A DNA stretch of 64,000 nucleotides, from assembly GCA_016842065.1 (NCBI GenBank), contig JAEPDS010000012.1, positions 40,820 to 104,819 of the forward strand, written 5' to 3'. Positions 17,994 through 30,024 of the stretch are shown piece after piece. The DNA comes from Candidatus Thiodiazotropha sp. 'RUGA' (GTDB taxonomy: Bacteria > Pseudomonadota > Gammaproteobacteria > Chromatiales > Chromatiaceae). Both the position numbers and the translations under genes were made by a program. Position 1 is the first letter of the stretch; the number at the start of each line of letters is the position of its first letter. The notes under the pieces are model-generated. The model worked only from the letters and a program-made list of their open reading frames with translations, made no database searches and was not told where the DNA came from.

Positions 17994-18197
17994 AGAATTG
18001 CATCTGAAGCTGAGGCTAATTAAGTAGTGTGTTTTCTTTCGCTCATTCATCTTAAACTTACTGCCATCCCATAACCTCCATACAGTATGGTGATAGCTGA
18101 CTAATCCTTAGTTGATTAAATGATGATTGAAAACTAAGACTTAAAAAAAACAGCTCGAGATGGCCAGAATGATTGTCAGGAGTTCAAATAGGCAGGG

Positions 18198-18218
18198 ACT
18201 CTCCCCTTGTGGGAGAGT
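18198..18218. terminator. Hairpin between convergent genes
   Basis: ACTCTCCC (18198-18205) pairs perfectly with GGGAGAGT (18211-18218) around a 5-base loop. It lies between the GH63-like gene and the convergent kinase gene. There is no strong T run on either side, so it may be a weak terminator or an mRNA 3'-end stem. The rest of 17994-18269 holds nothing recognisable. Confidence 0.5.
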
Positions 18219-18269
18219 GGCTTTCGTCATGATGTTGGGAAGCTTGAAAGTTGATTGGACAGCAGCTGG

Positions 18270-19541
18270 TCAAACGCTCTTCAAGGCAAACAGTGCTGCG
18301 CCATAAGCCGCTTCTTGTTGAACCGCACGGATTACCGGCACTCCTAATTGTTGTTCCCGCATCTGCCGCCAAGGTTCATTAACAGCGCCACCACCAATCG
18401 AGAAAATCCGTTTAGGCTTGGGTGCTCCAAGCTCCTGTAATCGGTCATATCCTTGTTGTTCGATTTTAGCGATACCTTCGAGAATTGCCTGGAAGAATAA
18501 GCGGTCACTTTTCGGCCTGGGGCTTAATCTGGGTGCTAGGTCTGGATCGTTAATCGGGAACCGCTCTCCGGCTGATACCAGAGGGTAGTAGTCAAGGCCG
18601 GTGGGTAGATCAACCTGCATTGCAGCGGTTAATCCAGGGAGTTCATCGGGTTTGAAGTAGTGACGCAACACAGCGCCACCACAGTTGGATGCACCACCCA
18701 CCAACCACCGGTCCCCGAGACGATGGCTGTATATACCATATCGTGAGTCGAAAACCGGTTTATCCGAGAGAATCTTCAACACCAGTGTGCTGCCAAGAGA
18801 TGTGACCGCGTCACCGATCTCATTCACACCGGATGCCAGGCAGGCTGCGTTGCTGTCCGTTGTACCAGCCACTACAGTAATTCCACTTTTCAACCCGGTT
18901 GCCTGGGCCGCTTCCGTACTCAATTGCCCAACCGCTGTACCGCAGGGGTGAACCTGGGGTAAGCAGTTGGTATCGAAATTAAGACTGTTGATCCACTCCG
19001 GCCATTGCCGAGCGATTGGGTCGTACCCCAATTTCAGTGCATTGTTCTCATCACTGAGGCGGTAGTTTCCAGTCAGACGCCCCACAATCCAATCGGCCTG
19101 GTGTAGGGCGCAATAGCTGTCGGTTTTCAGATTGCGACTGAGGTGCAACAGCTTTGCCAGACTGGAGCTGGCGCTCAATACCGGGCTACCTTCTGGTGCG
19201 ACTTGTTTCAGCAGTTCCAAGCTGTCACGGCTGCGACTGTCGTTGTACATCAGGGCCGGGGTGATCGGCGTGCCCAGGTGATCGGTCAACAACAGGGTTG
19301 AGGAGGTGCCATCCACGGCGATCGCATCTACTGGTTTGTTACCGATCTTTGCAACGGTTTCCTGTAACAGTTCGGTGACCGCGTGCCACCAATCCTGCGG
19401 GTTTTGCTGCTGCTCGCCTTTCGCGGGCGAAACAGAATCCGGCAACGCTCGGGTCAGGGTGGAGACCACTTCGGCATGCTCGTCGATTGCGATCACCCGG
19501 CAACCCGAGGTGCCCAGATCGATGCCTATGCAGAGTCCCAT
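18270..19541 (-). CDS. FGGY-family carbohydrate kinase
   Basis: A 423-residue sugar kinase. The start at 19541 places the family's opening IGIDLGTSGCRVIAID phosphate-1 loop at the N-terminus; longer starts add a non-conserved extension overlapping queF. Other landmarks are AVDGTSSTLLL, the central GTTDSNAACLASG, GGASNCGGAVLRHYF and the adenosine-binding SIGGGAVNEPWRQM. FGGY kinases phosphorylate sugars or sugar alcohols with ATP. The short length suits the ribulokinase/xylulokinase-like subgroup with a compact second domain; the substrate cannot be read from sequence. The queF stop at 19570 lies 28 bases upstream, so the two may be co-transcribed. Confidence 0.85.
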   Translation of the reverse strand: MGLCIGIDLGTSGCRVIAIDEHAEVVSTLTRALPDSVSPAKGEQQQNPQDWWHAVTELLQETVAKIGNKPVDAIAVDGTSSTLLLTDHLGTPITPALMYNDSRSRDSLELLKQVAPEGSPVLSASSSLAKLLHLSRNLKTDSYCALHQADWIVGRLTGNYRLSDENNALKLGYDPIARQWPEWINSLNFDTNCLPQVHPCGTAVGQLSTEAAQATGLKSGITVVAGTTDSNAACLASGVNEIGDAVTSLGSTLVLKILSDKPVFDSRYGIYSHRLGDRWLVGGASNCGGAVLRHYFKPDELPGLTAAMQVDLPTGLDYYPLVSAGERFPINDPDLAPRLSPRPKSDRLFFQAILEGIAKIEQQGYDRLQELGAPKPKRIFSIGGGAVNEPWRQMREQQLGVPVIRAVQQEAAYGAALFALKSV

Positions 19542-19569
19542 GATCCTGTCCCGGTGTTGCTGGTTATAG

Positions 19570-19959
19570 TCAGGGCAGGGTGACCGGTACCGGTGGCTGC
19601 CAGTCTTCCGCTCTGTGGTCTGCAACCACGGTGGTATAGATGCCACCGCGAACGTTGAATTCGGCAGTCAGTCGCATATAGCGGGGTTGGGTGGCAGCCA
19701 CCAGATCCGCCAGAATCTCATTGGTGACTGCCTCGTGAAAAGCCCCCTGATCACGGAATGACCAGATGTACATCTTCAGGGCTTTGAGTTCGACGCATAG
19801 CTTCTCAGGAACATACTCCAGAGTCATTTCAGCAAAATCGGGCTGGCCGGTTTTTGGGCAGAGGCAGGTAAATTCAGGGATGTTGATGCGGATCGTATAG
19901 TCCCTTTCCGGTTGAGGATTTTCGAAAGTTTCCAGATCTTTGCTTGGTTGGCTGGGCAT
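19570..19959 (-). CDS. queF: NADPH-dependent 7-cyano-7-deazaguanine reductase
   Basis: A 129-residue single-domain QueF (short, B. subtilis-like form rather than the longer E. coli form). It has the catalytic Cys34 in [11 protein letters not shown], with Asp41 as the likely general acid. The family's substrate-binding segment appears here as ELKALKMY, and FHE follows at about 74-76. It reduces preQ0 to preQ1 in queuosine tRNA modification. In most members the middle motif reads E-S-K-S-L-K; here it is E-L-K-A-L-K, a mild change. It precedes the FGGY kinase on the minus strand; the neighbouring smc gene is divergent. Confidence 0.93.
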   Translation of the reverse strand: MPSQPSKDLETFENPQPERDYTIRINIPEFTCLCPKTGQPDFAEMTLEYVPEKLCVELKALKMYIWSFRDQGAFHEAVTNEILADLVAATQPRYMRLTAEFNVRGGIYTTVVADHRAEDWQPPVPVTLP

Positions 19960-20133
19960 GGTTTCACAGTCTCGTCAGTAAAATGGCGATGAATTATACG
20001 TGAGCCTGTGCCCAGTCTGAAGTATTTCCTTTATAAGCTTGAAAAAACAGTAAGTTATAAAAAAGAGTTCAGGTACAAATTTTTGCTTTTGTCCCCTGTA
20101 ACATTGCCCCTCTTTGGTGTATCTTAGCGGCCC

Positions 20134-23100
20134 ATGCGTCTGGAGAAAATCAAGCTCGCCGGGTTTAAATCATTCGTCGATCCAACCACTGTACCGATTC
20201 CGAGTAATCTTGTCGGCGTCGTTGGACCGAATGGTTGCGGCAAATCCAATGTTATCGATGCGGTCCGCTGGGTGATGGGTGAAAGCTCAGCAAAAATGCT
20301 GCGTGGCGAATCGATGGCGGATGTTATATTTAACGGCTCGTCAGCCCGTAAACCTGTCGGCGCGGCTACCATCGAACTGCTTTTCGATAATGCGGAAGGG
20401 CGGGCCGGTGGTCAGTATGCCCAGTACAACCAAATATCGGTCAAACGTCAGGTCTCCCGAGACGGTCAATCCCTCTACTATTTAAACGGGGTACGTTGCC
20501 GTCGTCGTGATATCACCGATCTCTTCTTAGGCACCGGTCTGGGGCCACGCAGCTACTCGATCATCGAGCAGGGCATGATCTCCCGTCTGATCGAAGCGCG
20601 TCCGGAAGATCTGCGGACCTTCCTCGAAGAGGCGGCCGGTATCTCCAAATATAAGGAGCGTCGTCGCGAAACCGAGAACCGCATCCGTCATACCCGGGAG
20701 AATCTGGAGCGCCTTACCGACCTGCGGGATGAGGTGGCAAAACAGCTGCAGCATCTGCAACGGCAGGCAGCAACCGCAGAAAAGTATCAAACCCTGAAGC
20801 AGGAAGAGCGGCAGACCAAGGCGGAGTTGCTGGCACTGCGCTGGCGCACCCTGGACCAGGATCTGCAACAGCGGGAGCGCAACATCGCTGAGCTGCAGAA
20901 CCATCTGGAAGCAGCCCTGGCGGAGCAGCGCAAGCTGGAGTCGGTGATCGAAGAGGATCGGGAGAAGCACACCGAAGCCAACGATCTGTTCAATGAGGTA
21001 CAGGGGCGGTTTTACAGTCTCGGCGCGGAGATCAGCGGTCTAGAGCAGGCGATCCAGTTTGCCCGGGATACCCAGAAACAACAGCATCAGGATCTGGAGC
21101 AGGTCGAACAGGCCTTTCAGGAGTCGGAGGCCCATCGGGCGCAGGATGAGTCACGCCTGAATGAGCTGAATCACAATTTGCAGACCGAAGAGCCCCAGCT
21201 GATGGAGGCGAGGGAGGATGAGCATAAGCTCTCCGAAGCCCTCAATCAGGCCGAGCAGGCGATGCAGAGCTGGCAGGCGGAGTGGGAGCAGTTCAATCAA
21301 CAGGCGGCGGAACCCGCTCAGACCGCACAGGTGGAGCGCACCCGGATCAACCATCTTGAGCAGCAGGGCAGCAACCTGGAGCGCCGCCTGCAGCGATTCG
21401 ATGAAGAGCTTTCACGCCTCGATGACAGCCGTCTGCTGGGTGAGATCGGCGAACTGGAATCGGAGGAGTCGGGCCAGAAAGAGTCGGTGGATATCCTGCA
21501 CAATCAGTTGAGTGAGATGGTCGATCAGATCAATCAGCAGCGGGAGCTCAACAATCAGCAGGCGAATCAACTCGATCAGGCTCGGGCGGAACTGCAGTCG
21601 AACAAAGGTCGTCAGGCCTCCTTGGAGGCGCTGCAGCAGGCCGCCCTGGGTGAGGCGGAAAGCGATATCGCGGAGTGGCTGGAGCGAACCCAGTTGCAGT
21701 CGGCCCAGCGGCTGGCGCAACAGATCAAAGTCACCCCACGCTGGCAACAGGCGGTTGAGGTGGTGCTCGGTTTTCATCTACAGGCGGTCTGCATCGATAA
21801 TCTCGATCAACTGAATGATGCATTGCCTGAGTTGCAGAAAGGCACCCTGACCCTGTGGGAAGGCAGTGCGGCTAGCACAGCCGAACCCCATGGAGATGAT
21901 CTTGCCACCCAGATCGAAGCGCCCTGGAGCCTGCAGAATCTGCTGGCTGGAGTGCGGATGGTGGATGATCTGCCGACCGCGCTGCATCGTCGTCACAGTC
22001 TCAATCCGGGCGAGTCACTGATCACCCCCGAGGGAGTCTGGCTGGGTCGCAACTGGTTGAGAATCACCCGCGAGTCGGATGAGCGGGCCGGTGTACTGGG
22101 TCGGGAGGAGGAGCTGCGCATCCTGAAACAGACTCTGCAAGAGCAACAGCTGCAGGTGGACGAATTGACCGAACAGCTGGAGCAGGGGCGTGAGCGGCTG
22201 AAACATCTGGAGCAGGAGCGGGAGCAGTCCCAAGCCAGCTACAACCAACTCAACCGGGCCCTCTCCGAGGTGCGTTCCAACCTGAGCAGTAAGCGGACCC
22301 GCGCCGACCATCTGCGCCAGCGCCGGGAGCAGTTGCAGCAGGAGCAGCAGGAGATCGCCGAGCAGATTGAAAATGACCATCTGTTGATGGAAGAGACCCG
22401 GCAGCGCCTGCATCTGGCTCTGGAAGCGATCGAGACTCTGGGCTCCCGACGGGAGACCCTGGTGCAGCGTCGCGATGAACTGAGAACCCAGGTCAGCGAG
22501 GCGAGAGAGAAGCTCAACCAGCAGCGAACGGCTACCCACCAGCGGGAGCTGCAAGTCGAATCGATGCGCACCGTACACACCTCGCTGACCCAGAATCTGC
22601 AACGGGCCCGCAGTCAGCTGGAGCAGTTGACTCAGCGCCGCGATGAGTTGAAGCAGAGCCTGGAAAACGCTGACGCGCCGATGCAGCAGCAGCTACAGGA
22701 TCTGAATGTCAAACTGGAAGCCCGCAGCAGTGTCGAGCAGGAGCTGAACCAGGTCCGCCAGGGACTGGAGGATGTGGATGGCCAGCTGCGTGAGAAGGAG
22801 CAGCAACGGCATCAGGCCGAGCAGCGGGTGCAGCAGCGTCGGGACAAGTTGAATCAGGCCCAACTGCAGAACCAGGAAGTCTCAGTCAGACGCAACACCC
22901 TGCAGGAGCAGCTGGACGAAGGGGGACTGGTTGCAGAAGAGCTGTTCAAGACCATGCCGGAAGAGGCCAGCGAATCGGTATGGCAGCAGAAGGTGGAGAC
23001 ACTGGCGAACCGGATCCAGCGACTCGGGCCGATCAATCTGGCGGCCATCGACGAGTTTCAGGAGCAGTCCGAACGTCTCAAATATCTTGAAGAGCAGCAT

Positions 23101-23637
23101 GCGGATATCACCTGTTCCCTTGAGACCTTGGAAAATGCCATTCGCAAGATCGATCGGGAGACGCGAACCCGTTTCAAAGAGACCTTCGATAAGGTCAATT
23201 CCGGTATCAAGGATCTGTTTCCCCGGTTGTTCGGTGGCGGTCACGCCTATCTTGAACTGACCGGTGAAGATCTGCTGGATACCGGCGTCACCGTGATGGC
23301 GCGTCCGCCGGGCAAACGCAACGCCAGCATCCACCTGCTCTCAGGTGGTGAAAAGGCACTCACGGCAGTAGCCCTGGTATTCTCCATATTCCAGCTCAAT
23401 CCGGCACCTTTCTGTATGCTCGATGAGGTGGATGCGCCATTGGACGATGCCAATGTGGGTCGCTTTTGCGAGATGGTGAAATCGATGTCGGATCAGGTAC
23501 AATTCATCTTTATTACCCATAATAAGATCACCATGGAAATTGCTAACCAACTCTCTGGTGTCACCATGCATGAACCGGGTGTCTCACGTTTGGTAACTGT
23601 CGATGTGGAGGAGGCGGCTCAGCTGGCCGCTTTGTAA
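20134..23637 (+). CDS. smc: Chromosome segregation protein SMC
   Basis: A 1167-residue SMC ATPase. The N-terminal head has Walker A GPNGCGKSNVIDAVRWV. Long coiled coils (about 170-500 and 660-1010) flank a hinge domain near 520-640. The C-terminal head has the ABC signature LSGGEKALTAVAL and Walker B FCMLDEVDAPLDD. Together with ScpA and ScpB (33.5-35.2 kb here) it forms the condensin that organises and separates chromosomes. Length and order are normal. Gammaproteobacteria with SMC-ScpAB instead of MukBEF include Chromatiales and Pseudomonas. ZipA starts 4 bases after the stop. Confidence 0.97.
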   Translation: MRLEKIKLAGFKSFVDPTTVPIPSNLVGVVGPNGCGKSNVIDAVRWVMGESSAKMLRGESMADVIFNGSSARKPVGAATIELLFDNAEGRAGGQYAQYNQISVKRQVSRDGQSLYYLNGVRCRRRDITDLFLGTGLGPRSYSIIEQGMISRLIEARPEDLRTFLEEAAGISKYKERRRETENRIRHTRENLERLTDLRDEVAKQLQHLQRQAATAEKYQTLKQEERQTKAELLALRWRTLDQDLQQRERNIAELQNHLEAALAEQRKLESVIEEDREKHTEANDLFNEVQGRFYSLGAEISGLEQAIQFARDTQKQQHQDLEQVEQAFQESEAHRAQDESRLNELNHNLQTEEPQLMEAREDEHKLSEALNQAEQAMQSWQAEWEQFNQQAAEPAQTAQVERTRINHLEQQGSNLERRLQRFDEELSRLDDSRLLGEIGELESEESGQKESVDILHNQLSEMVDQINQQRELNNQQANQLDQARAELQSNKGRQASLEALQQAALGEAESDIAEWLERTQLQSAQRLAQQIKVTPRWQQAVEVVLGFHLQAVCIDNLDQLNDALPELQKGTLTLWEGSAASTAEPHGDDLATQIEAPWSLQNLLAGVRMVDDLPTALHRRHSLNPGESLITPEGVWLGRNWLRITRESDERAGVLGREEELRILKQTLQEQQLQVDELTEQLEQGRERLKHLEQEREQSQASYNQLNRALSEVRSNLSSKRTRADHLRQRREQLQQEQQEIAEQIENDHLLMEETRQRLHLALEAIETLGSRRETLVQRRDELRTQVSEAREKLNQQRTATHQRELQVESMRTVHTSLTQNLQRARSQLEQLTQRRDELKQSLENADAPMQQQLQDLNVKLEARSSVEQELNQVRQGLEDVDGQLREKEQQRHQAEQRVQQRRDKLNQAQLQNQEVSVRRNTLQEQLDEGGLVAEELFKTMPEEASESVWQQKVETLANRIQRLGPINLAAIDEFQEQSERLKYLEEQHADITCSLETLENAIRKIDRETRTRFKETFDKVNSGIKDLFPRLFGGGHAYLELTGEDLLDTGVTVMARPPGKRNASIHLLSGGEKALTAVALVFSIFQLNPAPFCMLDEVDAPLDDANVGRFCEMVKSMSDQVQFIFITHNKITMEIANQLSGVTMHEPGVSRLVTVDVEEAAQLAAL

Positions 23638-23641
23638 ACTC

Positions 23642-26512
<2,871 letters not shown>

Positions 26513-26514
<2 letters not shown>

Positions 26515-26536
26515 CGCCTCTGCCCAGGCGTTTTAT
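26513..26536 (+). terminator. Intrinsic terminator after ligA
   Basis: AACGCCT (26513-26519) pairs with AGGCGTT (26526-26532) around CTGCCC, and continues into TTATT. It begins within the ligA stop codon and closes the smc-zipA-ligA unit. Confidence 0.85.
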
Positions 26537-26676
26537 TGGCTGCTCCCACGTGTTAGTTTTACGCAATGTATGGGATCCATCTGCTCGATTTGCCTCCAGC
26601 CCACTATTCGTAGGGCTGTCAGGAACGGAATTGAGCAGAGCGTTCTCAAGTATCAAAAGTCTTAGTGGTATGTCTT

Positions 26677-26973
26677 ATGAATGAACAATCGAATCAGGAA
26701 CGGGAGATCATGATGGTGATGCGTAAGCTGCTCACCACCATCGTGCGTGAAGTCACCCCGGAGTCGAAGAGCCTCAAACACCCCTTGTCAGAGAAGACGA
26801 TCCAGGATATTCGCTACTGTCTTGGGTTGATCACTGCACGGGAGAAAGAGCTTGCCGATGAAGGTGGCCGTACCGCCCAGGAGCGCCCCTATTTTGTCGA
26901 TGAGCCCCCACAGACCAAGGTTGTGCCGATTACCAATATCGGAAAAGCCGGCAAGGAGCCAGAGGAGGAGTAG
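26677..26973 (+). CDS. Small conserved-looking protein of unknown function
   Basis: A 98-residue soluble protein without signal or membrane segments. It begins NEQSNQEREIMMVMRKLL, has a helical first two thirds, and ends in a Pro/Glu-rich tail (YFVDEPPQTKVVPITN then GKAGKEPEEE). Codon use is like the flanking housekeeping genes, so it is very likely real. The ATG at 26677 is chosen over a GTG 12 bases earlier. It lies alone between ligA and the convergent ppiC-type gene. I do not recognise a family with certainty. Confidence 0.7.
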   Translation: MNEQSNQEREIMMVMRKLLTTIVREVTPESKSLKHPLSEKTIQDIRYCLGLITAREKELADEGGRTAQERPYFVDEPPQTKVVPITNIGKAGKEPEEE

Positions 26974-26989
26974 TTTGCGGTGGGAGATC

Positions 26990-27017
26990 TCATCCCCAGC
27001 CTGAAGGCCGGGGATGA
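26990..27017. terminator. Hairpin between convergent genes
   Basis: TCATCCCC (26990-26997) pairs with GGGGATGA (27010-27017), continued by GCC/GGC around a TGAA loop with one mismatch. It sits between the small unknown gene and the 3' end of the PPIase gene. There is no T tail, so it may be a shared 3'-end stem rather than a classical terminator. Confidence 0.6.
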
Positions 27018-27031
27018 TGGTTTAGAGGGAT

Positions 27032-28048
27032 CTACTTCTGTTCAGCTGGAGCGGCGGTGTCTCCGCTCTCTTCTTCAGCACTTGCCTCAGCGGCACTCTC
27101 AGACTGCTGCGAGGATGCCATTGAAGCATCCTGTTGGGCATCCGGTGCCTGCTTGGCATTCTTCTCATTGAAGACCAATTTAGCGGAATCACGCAGTCCC
27201 TGCATGTAATCGGTGAGGGCCTTCTGCTGCAGCGCGGTTTGGATTTTACCCTTGACGCTTTCCAGCGTGGGCGCCGGGCTCTGACGGCTGTCTTCCAAAA
27301 GGATTACATGCCAGCCGAACTGGGTCTGTACCGGTGCGGCGGTGTATTTACCCTTTTCCATGCCGGTCAGGGCTTGGGCGAAAGGCTCCACCATCTGTGC
27401 GGCATCGAACCAGCCCAGGTCGCCGCCATCTTTGCCGGTCGGCCCGGTTGAGTGTTGCTTGGCCAGTTCGGCGAAGTCACTGCCACCATCCAGCTGGGTG
27501 ATCAGGTTTTTGGCTTCCTCTTCCTCCTTCACCAGGATGTGTCTCGCCTTATACTCGGTATTCGACTGGCTGGCATACTCGGCGTCGTAGATCTGCTGAA
27601 TCTCCTCATCGGTGGGCTGATGCTTGGTGGCATGCTCCTGGATCGCAACCTGGGTCAGCAATTTGGCTTTGAGCAATTCAAGAGAAGCGGAAACATCCTC
27701 GCGCTCAGCCAGGCCAGCCTCTTCTGCTGCCTGAGAGACGATCAGGATGTTGGCCAGCTCATTGAGGACGCCCATCTGCATTTCTGCCGAGGTCTTGGCG
27801 TCCGGTACGCCACGCATGCGGTCCTGGAAGTAGAGGCTGTACATGGCCCGGGTGACCGGTTTGCCATTCACCGTCAACAGGGTGTTGACGTCCATATCCG
27901 CTGCATCGCTTTCTGTCTTCGCCGGCAGGGTGGCTGAACGTTGGCTGTCATTGGCTGCAACCGCTGTAGTCTGTTCCGTAGACTGATTACAGCCGCTCAA
28001 GAGTCCAGCGCTGCAGAGTGCAGCCAGAATGATCTGTTTGTTCATCAT
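27032..28048 (-). CDS. Parvulin-type peptidyl-prolyl isomerase lipoprotein (PpiC/PrsA-like)
   Basis: A 338-residue lipoprotein with lipobox LLSGC (Cys near 20). An N-terminal SurA/PrsA-like chaperone helical region comes next. The parvulin domain (about 160-255) shows KARHILVKEEEEA, GSDFAELAKQHSTGP, GGDLGWFDAAQMV and GWHVILLEDS. A Glu/Ala/Ser-rich tail ends the protein. These enzymes help fold exported proteins at the membrane. It lies downstream of yciI and yciB on the minus strand, which is a common arrangement. The 47-base gap to yciI suggests either one transcript or a local promoter. Confidence 0.9.
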   Translation of the reverse strand: MMNKQIILAALCSAGLLSGCNQSTEQTTAVAANDSQRSATLPAKTESDAADMDVNTLLTVNGKPVTRAMYSLYFQDRMRGVPDAKTSAEMQMGVLNELANILIVSQAAEEAGLAEREDVSASLELLKAKLLTQVAIQEHATKHQPTDEEIQQIYDAEYASQSNTEYKARHILVKEEEEAKNLITQLDGGSDFAELAKQHSTGPTGKDGGDLGWFDAAQMVEPFAQALTGMEKGKYTAAPVQTQFGWHVILLEDSRQSPAPTLESVKGKIQTALQQKALTDYMQGLRDSAKLVFNEKNAKQAPDAQQDASMASSQQSESAAEASAEEESGDTAAPAEQK

Positions 28049-28095
28049 TGATCTTACCTTGTGGTGATTAATACTTATTGGTGTGTTAACAGGCC

Positions 28096-28398
28096 CTAGT
28101 TGGGCAACACTTTCTTAAAGGGTTTGACGGTTACTCGTGCATAGACACCTGATTTGATATAGGGGTCCTCATCCGCCCAGGATTTGGCGCTCTCCAGGCT
28201 GTCGAATTCGGCAACGATCAGGCTGCCGGTAAATCCGGCCGGGCCTGGATCCTCCGCATCCACCGAAGGGTGGGGGCCTGCCAGTACGAGTCTTCCCTCG
28301 TTCTGTAACTGTTGCAGTCGTTGTACATGGTCCGGACGGATTTTCAGACGCTGTTCCAGACTATCTTCCCGGTCTTCAGCGATGATCGCGTAGAGCAC
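28096..28398 (-). CDS. yciI: YciI-family protein
   Basis: A 100-residue YciI/YCII-domain protein of the ferredoxin-like fold, with [17 protein letters not shown] helix, [10 protein letters not shown] and the conserved Asp in [18 protein letters not shown]. The His and Asp typical of the family are present. Function in E. coli is unresolved; the fold is seen in small isomerase/dehydrochlorinase-like enzymes. It begins immediately after yciB (stop and start adjoining), matching the conserved yciB-yciI pairing in gammaproteobacteria. Confidence 0.9.
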   Translation of the reverse strand: MLYAIIAEDREDSLEQRLKIRPDHVQRLQQLQNEGRLVLAGPHPSVDAEDPGPAGFTGSLIVAEFDSLESAKSWADEDPYIKSGVYARVTVKPFKKVLPN

Positions 28399-29064
28399 TC
28401 AATTCTCCTCGGTTTCAGGTTCAGGTTCGCGCATATGGCGTGCCAGATAGAAGGCTTGCAGAATCACAAAGCCCAGAGTCAGCCCCATCATGCCGAACAG
28501 TTTGAAGTTTACCCAGCTCTCTTCCAGAGAGTGGGCATCATGACACATCTGCAATTCAATGCCTTGAAACTGTGTGTGACAGTTATCGAAGTCGATTTGT
28601 TGCAATCCGCTCAGTTCCATCAGTTGAGCCTCAGCGACGAAAAAGTCATTCGCCACGTAGAGGTTGAGAAAACCCAGTATGATGAAGAATACCCCCCACG
28701 CCAGGTTGAGCTTGTTCCAGATGGGATCAGGCACATCGATGGCACTCTCCATCATGCGCTGTACCAGGGGTTTTTTACCGATAAACATGCTGCCGATAAA
28801 CACCAGTCCGAACAGCCAGTTGATGACGGACGGTTTCCACATGATGAAGGTGCGGTCCTGCAGCAGGATGGTCAGCCCGCCAAACACCACCAGGATCGCC
28901 AGGGTGATCAGATGCATCCGTTCCACATGGCCTTTGCGCAGCCAGCCGTAGCCAACCTGAATCACAGAGGCGGCAATCGCAACACCGGTGGCGATATAGA
29001 TGCCGTAGAGTTTATAGGCGACAAAGAACAGGATGACTGGAAAAAAATCGGCAAGCAGTTTCAT
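28399..29064 (-). CDS. yciB: Inner-membrane septation protein YciB (IspZ family)
   Basis: A 221-residue integral membrane protein. It starts MKLLADFFPVILFFVAYKLYGIYIATG, as YciB does, and has about five transmembrane helices with RTFIMWKPSVINWLF and NLAWGVFFIILGFLNLYVA. YciB interacts with cell elongation and division proteins and affects envelope integrity. It is longer than the roughly 180-residue E. coli form, with an extra loop at about 135-190 holding three Cys. It heads the yciB-yciI-ppiC-type unit. Confidence 0.92.
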   Translation of the reverse strand: MKLLADFFPVILFFVAYKLYGIYIATGVAIAASVIQVGYGWLRKGHVERMHLITLAILVVFGGLTILLQDRTFIMWKPSVINWLFGLVFIGSMFIGKKPLVQRMMESAIDVPDPIWNKLNLAWGVFFIILGFLNLYVANDFFVAEAQLMELSGLQQIDFDNCHTQFQGIELQMCHDAHSLEESWVNFKLFGMMGLTLGFVILQAFYLARHMREPEPETEEN

Positions 29065-29123
29065 TTGGAATCAGTAAGGTAAATTCAGGATGGCGAAGGT
29101 TTGGTCAGGGATTGTATAACGAT

Positions 29124-29876
29124 TTAATGTAAGGTTCTGGGTGAACTCCAGAGATTGTAATACTTCTCAACGACTTCGCGTACCTGTTGTGGATAATTCA
29201 GGGCTTCCATCTGGCTCATGCCCTCCTTGAAAAATGCCGGAGCCTCTTCCGGTATGTACTCAACGAGTATCTCGAAGGCTCGTTCAATAAGCCCTGGGCG
29301 GTGACTTCTTGTTGCAATAATAGCCTGGTTAATCAGAAGGATGCGCCATGGTTCTGAAGTTGATTCCTGTTTTTTTCTGGTTTTCAGTTCAGGCGAAACT
29401 GTATTCAGCAACTCCTGCGCCACCTCATAAAGCTGTTCCAGCTCGGCGTTGTCCTGATAGGTGTTGGCAAGTCTGGCCAGTGCATTGACGATCGGCTCCA
29501 GGGTTTTGATGTGTCCCAGGTGTCTGCCCAGCCAAAGGGCCAGGGGCAGGGCGAGATCCTCGATCTCCTGGCTCTCTTCGTTGAGCTCCAGCTGCGTCGC
29601 CAGTGCGGAGAAATCCATCAACAGGTTGATCCCGTAGTCTCCCAATTCATTCAGTTCGTCTTCAGACAGGGTATTTTCCGATTCGTTCTCTGTCTGCTGG
29701 TCAACCAGCTGCAGGATATCGATCAGGCGGAACATGGTTTCGCGCAGTACGGCCGGTGAGCGCTCAGGATCGATCGACTCCTGCATACGCTTCGATTTGA
29801 TGAGCTCAGTGGTGAGTTCATCAAATCGGCTGCTGATCGAGTTGATGGTCAGATTATCGAATAACATGGGCGTCAT
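29124..29876 (-). CDS. Helical protein of unknown function
   Basis: About 250 residues from the ATG at 29876 (a second ATG lies three codons later; the ribosome site is weak in both cases). The protein is soluble, acidic and all-helical, with TPR-like elements such as LEPIVNALARLANTYQDNAELEQLYEVAQELL. It ends in NYPQQVREVVEKYYNLWS. Codon use matches neighbours. It runs divergently from yciV; extending it upstream to 30026 would overlap the yciV start and adds an unlikely N-terminus. Function unknown. Confidence 0.72.
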   Translation of the reverse strand: MTPMLFDNLTINSISSRFDELTTELIKSKRMQESIDPERSPAVLRETMFRLIDILQLVDQQTENESENTLSEDELNELGDYGINLLMDFSALATQLELNEESQEIEDLALPLALWLGRHLGHIKTLEPIVNALARLANTYQDNAELEQLYEVAQELLNTVSPELKTRKKQESTSEPWRILLINQAIIATRSHRPGLIERAFEILVEYIPEEAPAFFKEGMSQMEALNYPQQVREVVEKYYNLWSSPRTLH

Positions 29877-30024
29877 TGTATCAGGCTGTTGGAGACTCGT
29901 CTGTGAGATGTGGCTGAACTCTGCAGGGTGTCTATTCAACACCGGGTCGAGGCAAATCGATGGAAATTCCTGAACTGGCGATTTTTGTATCCGTAGCGCA
30001 GGACAATGGGTACAATCCGCCCCC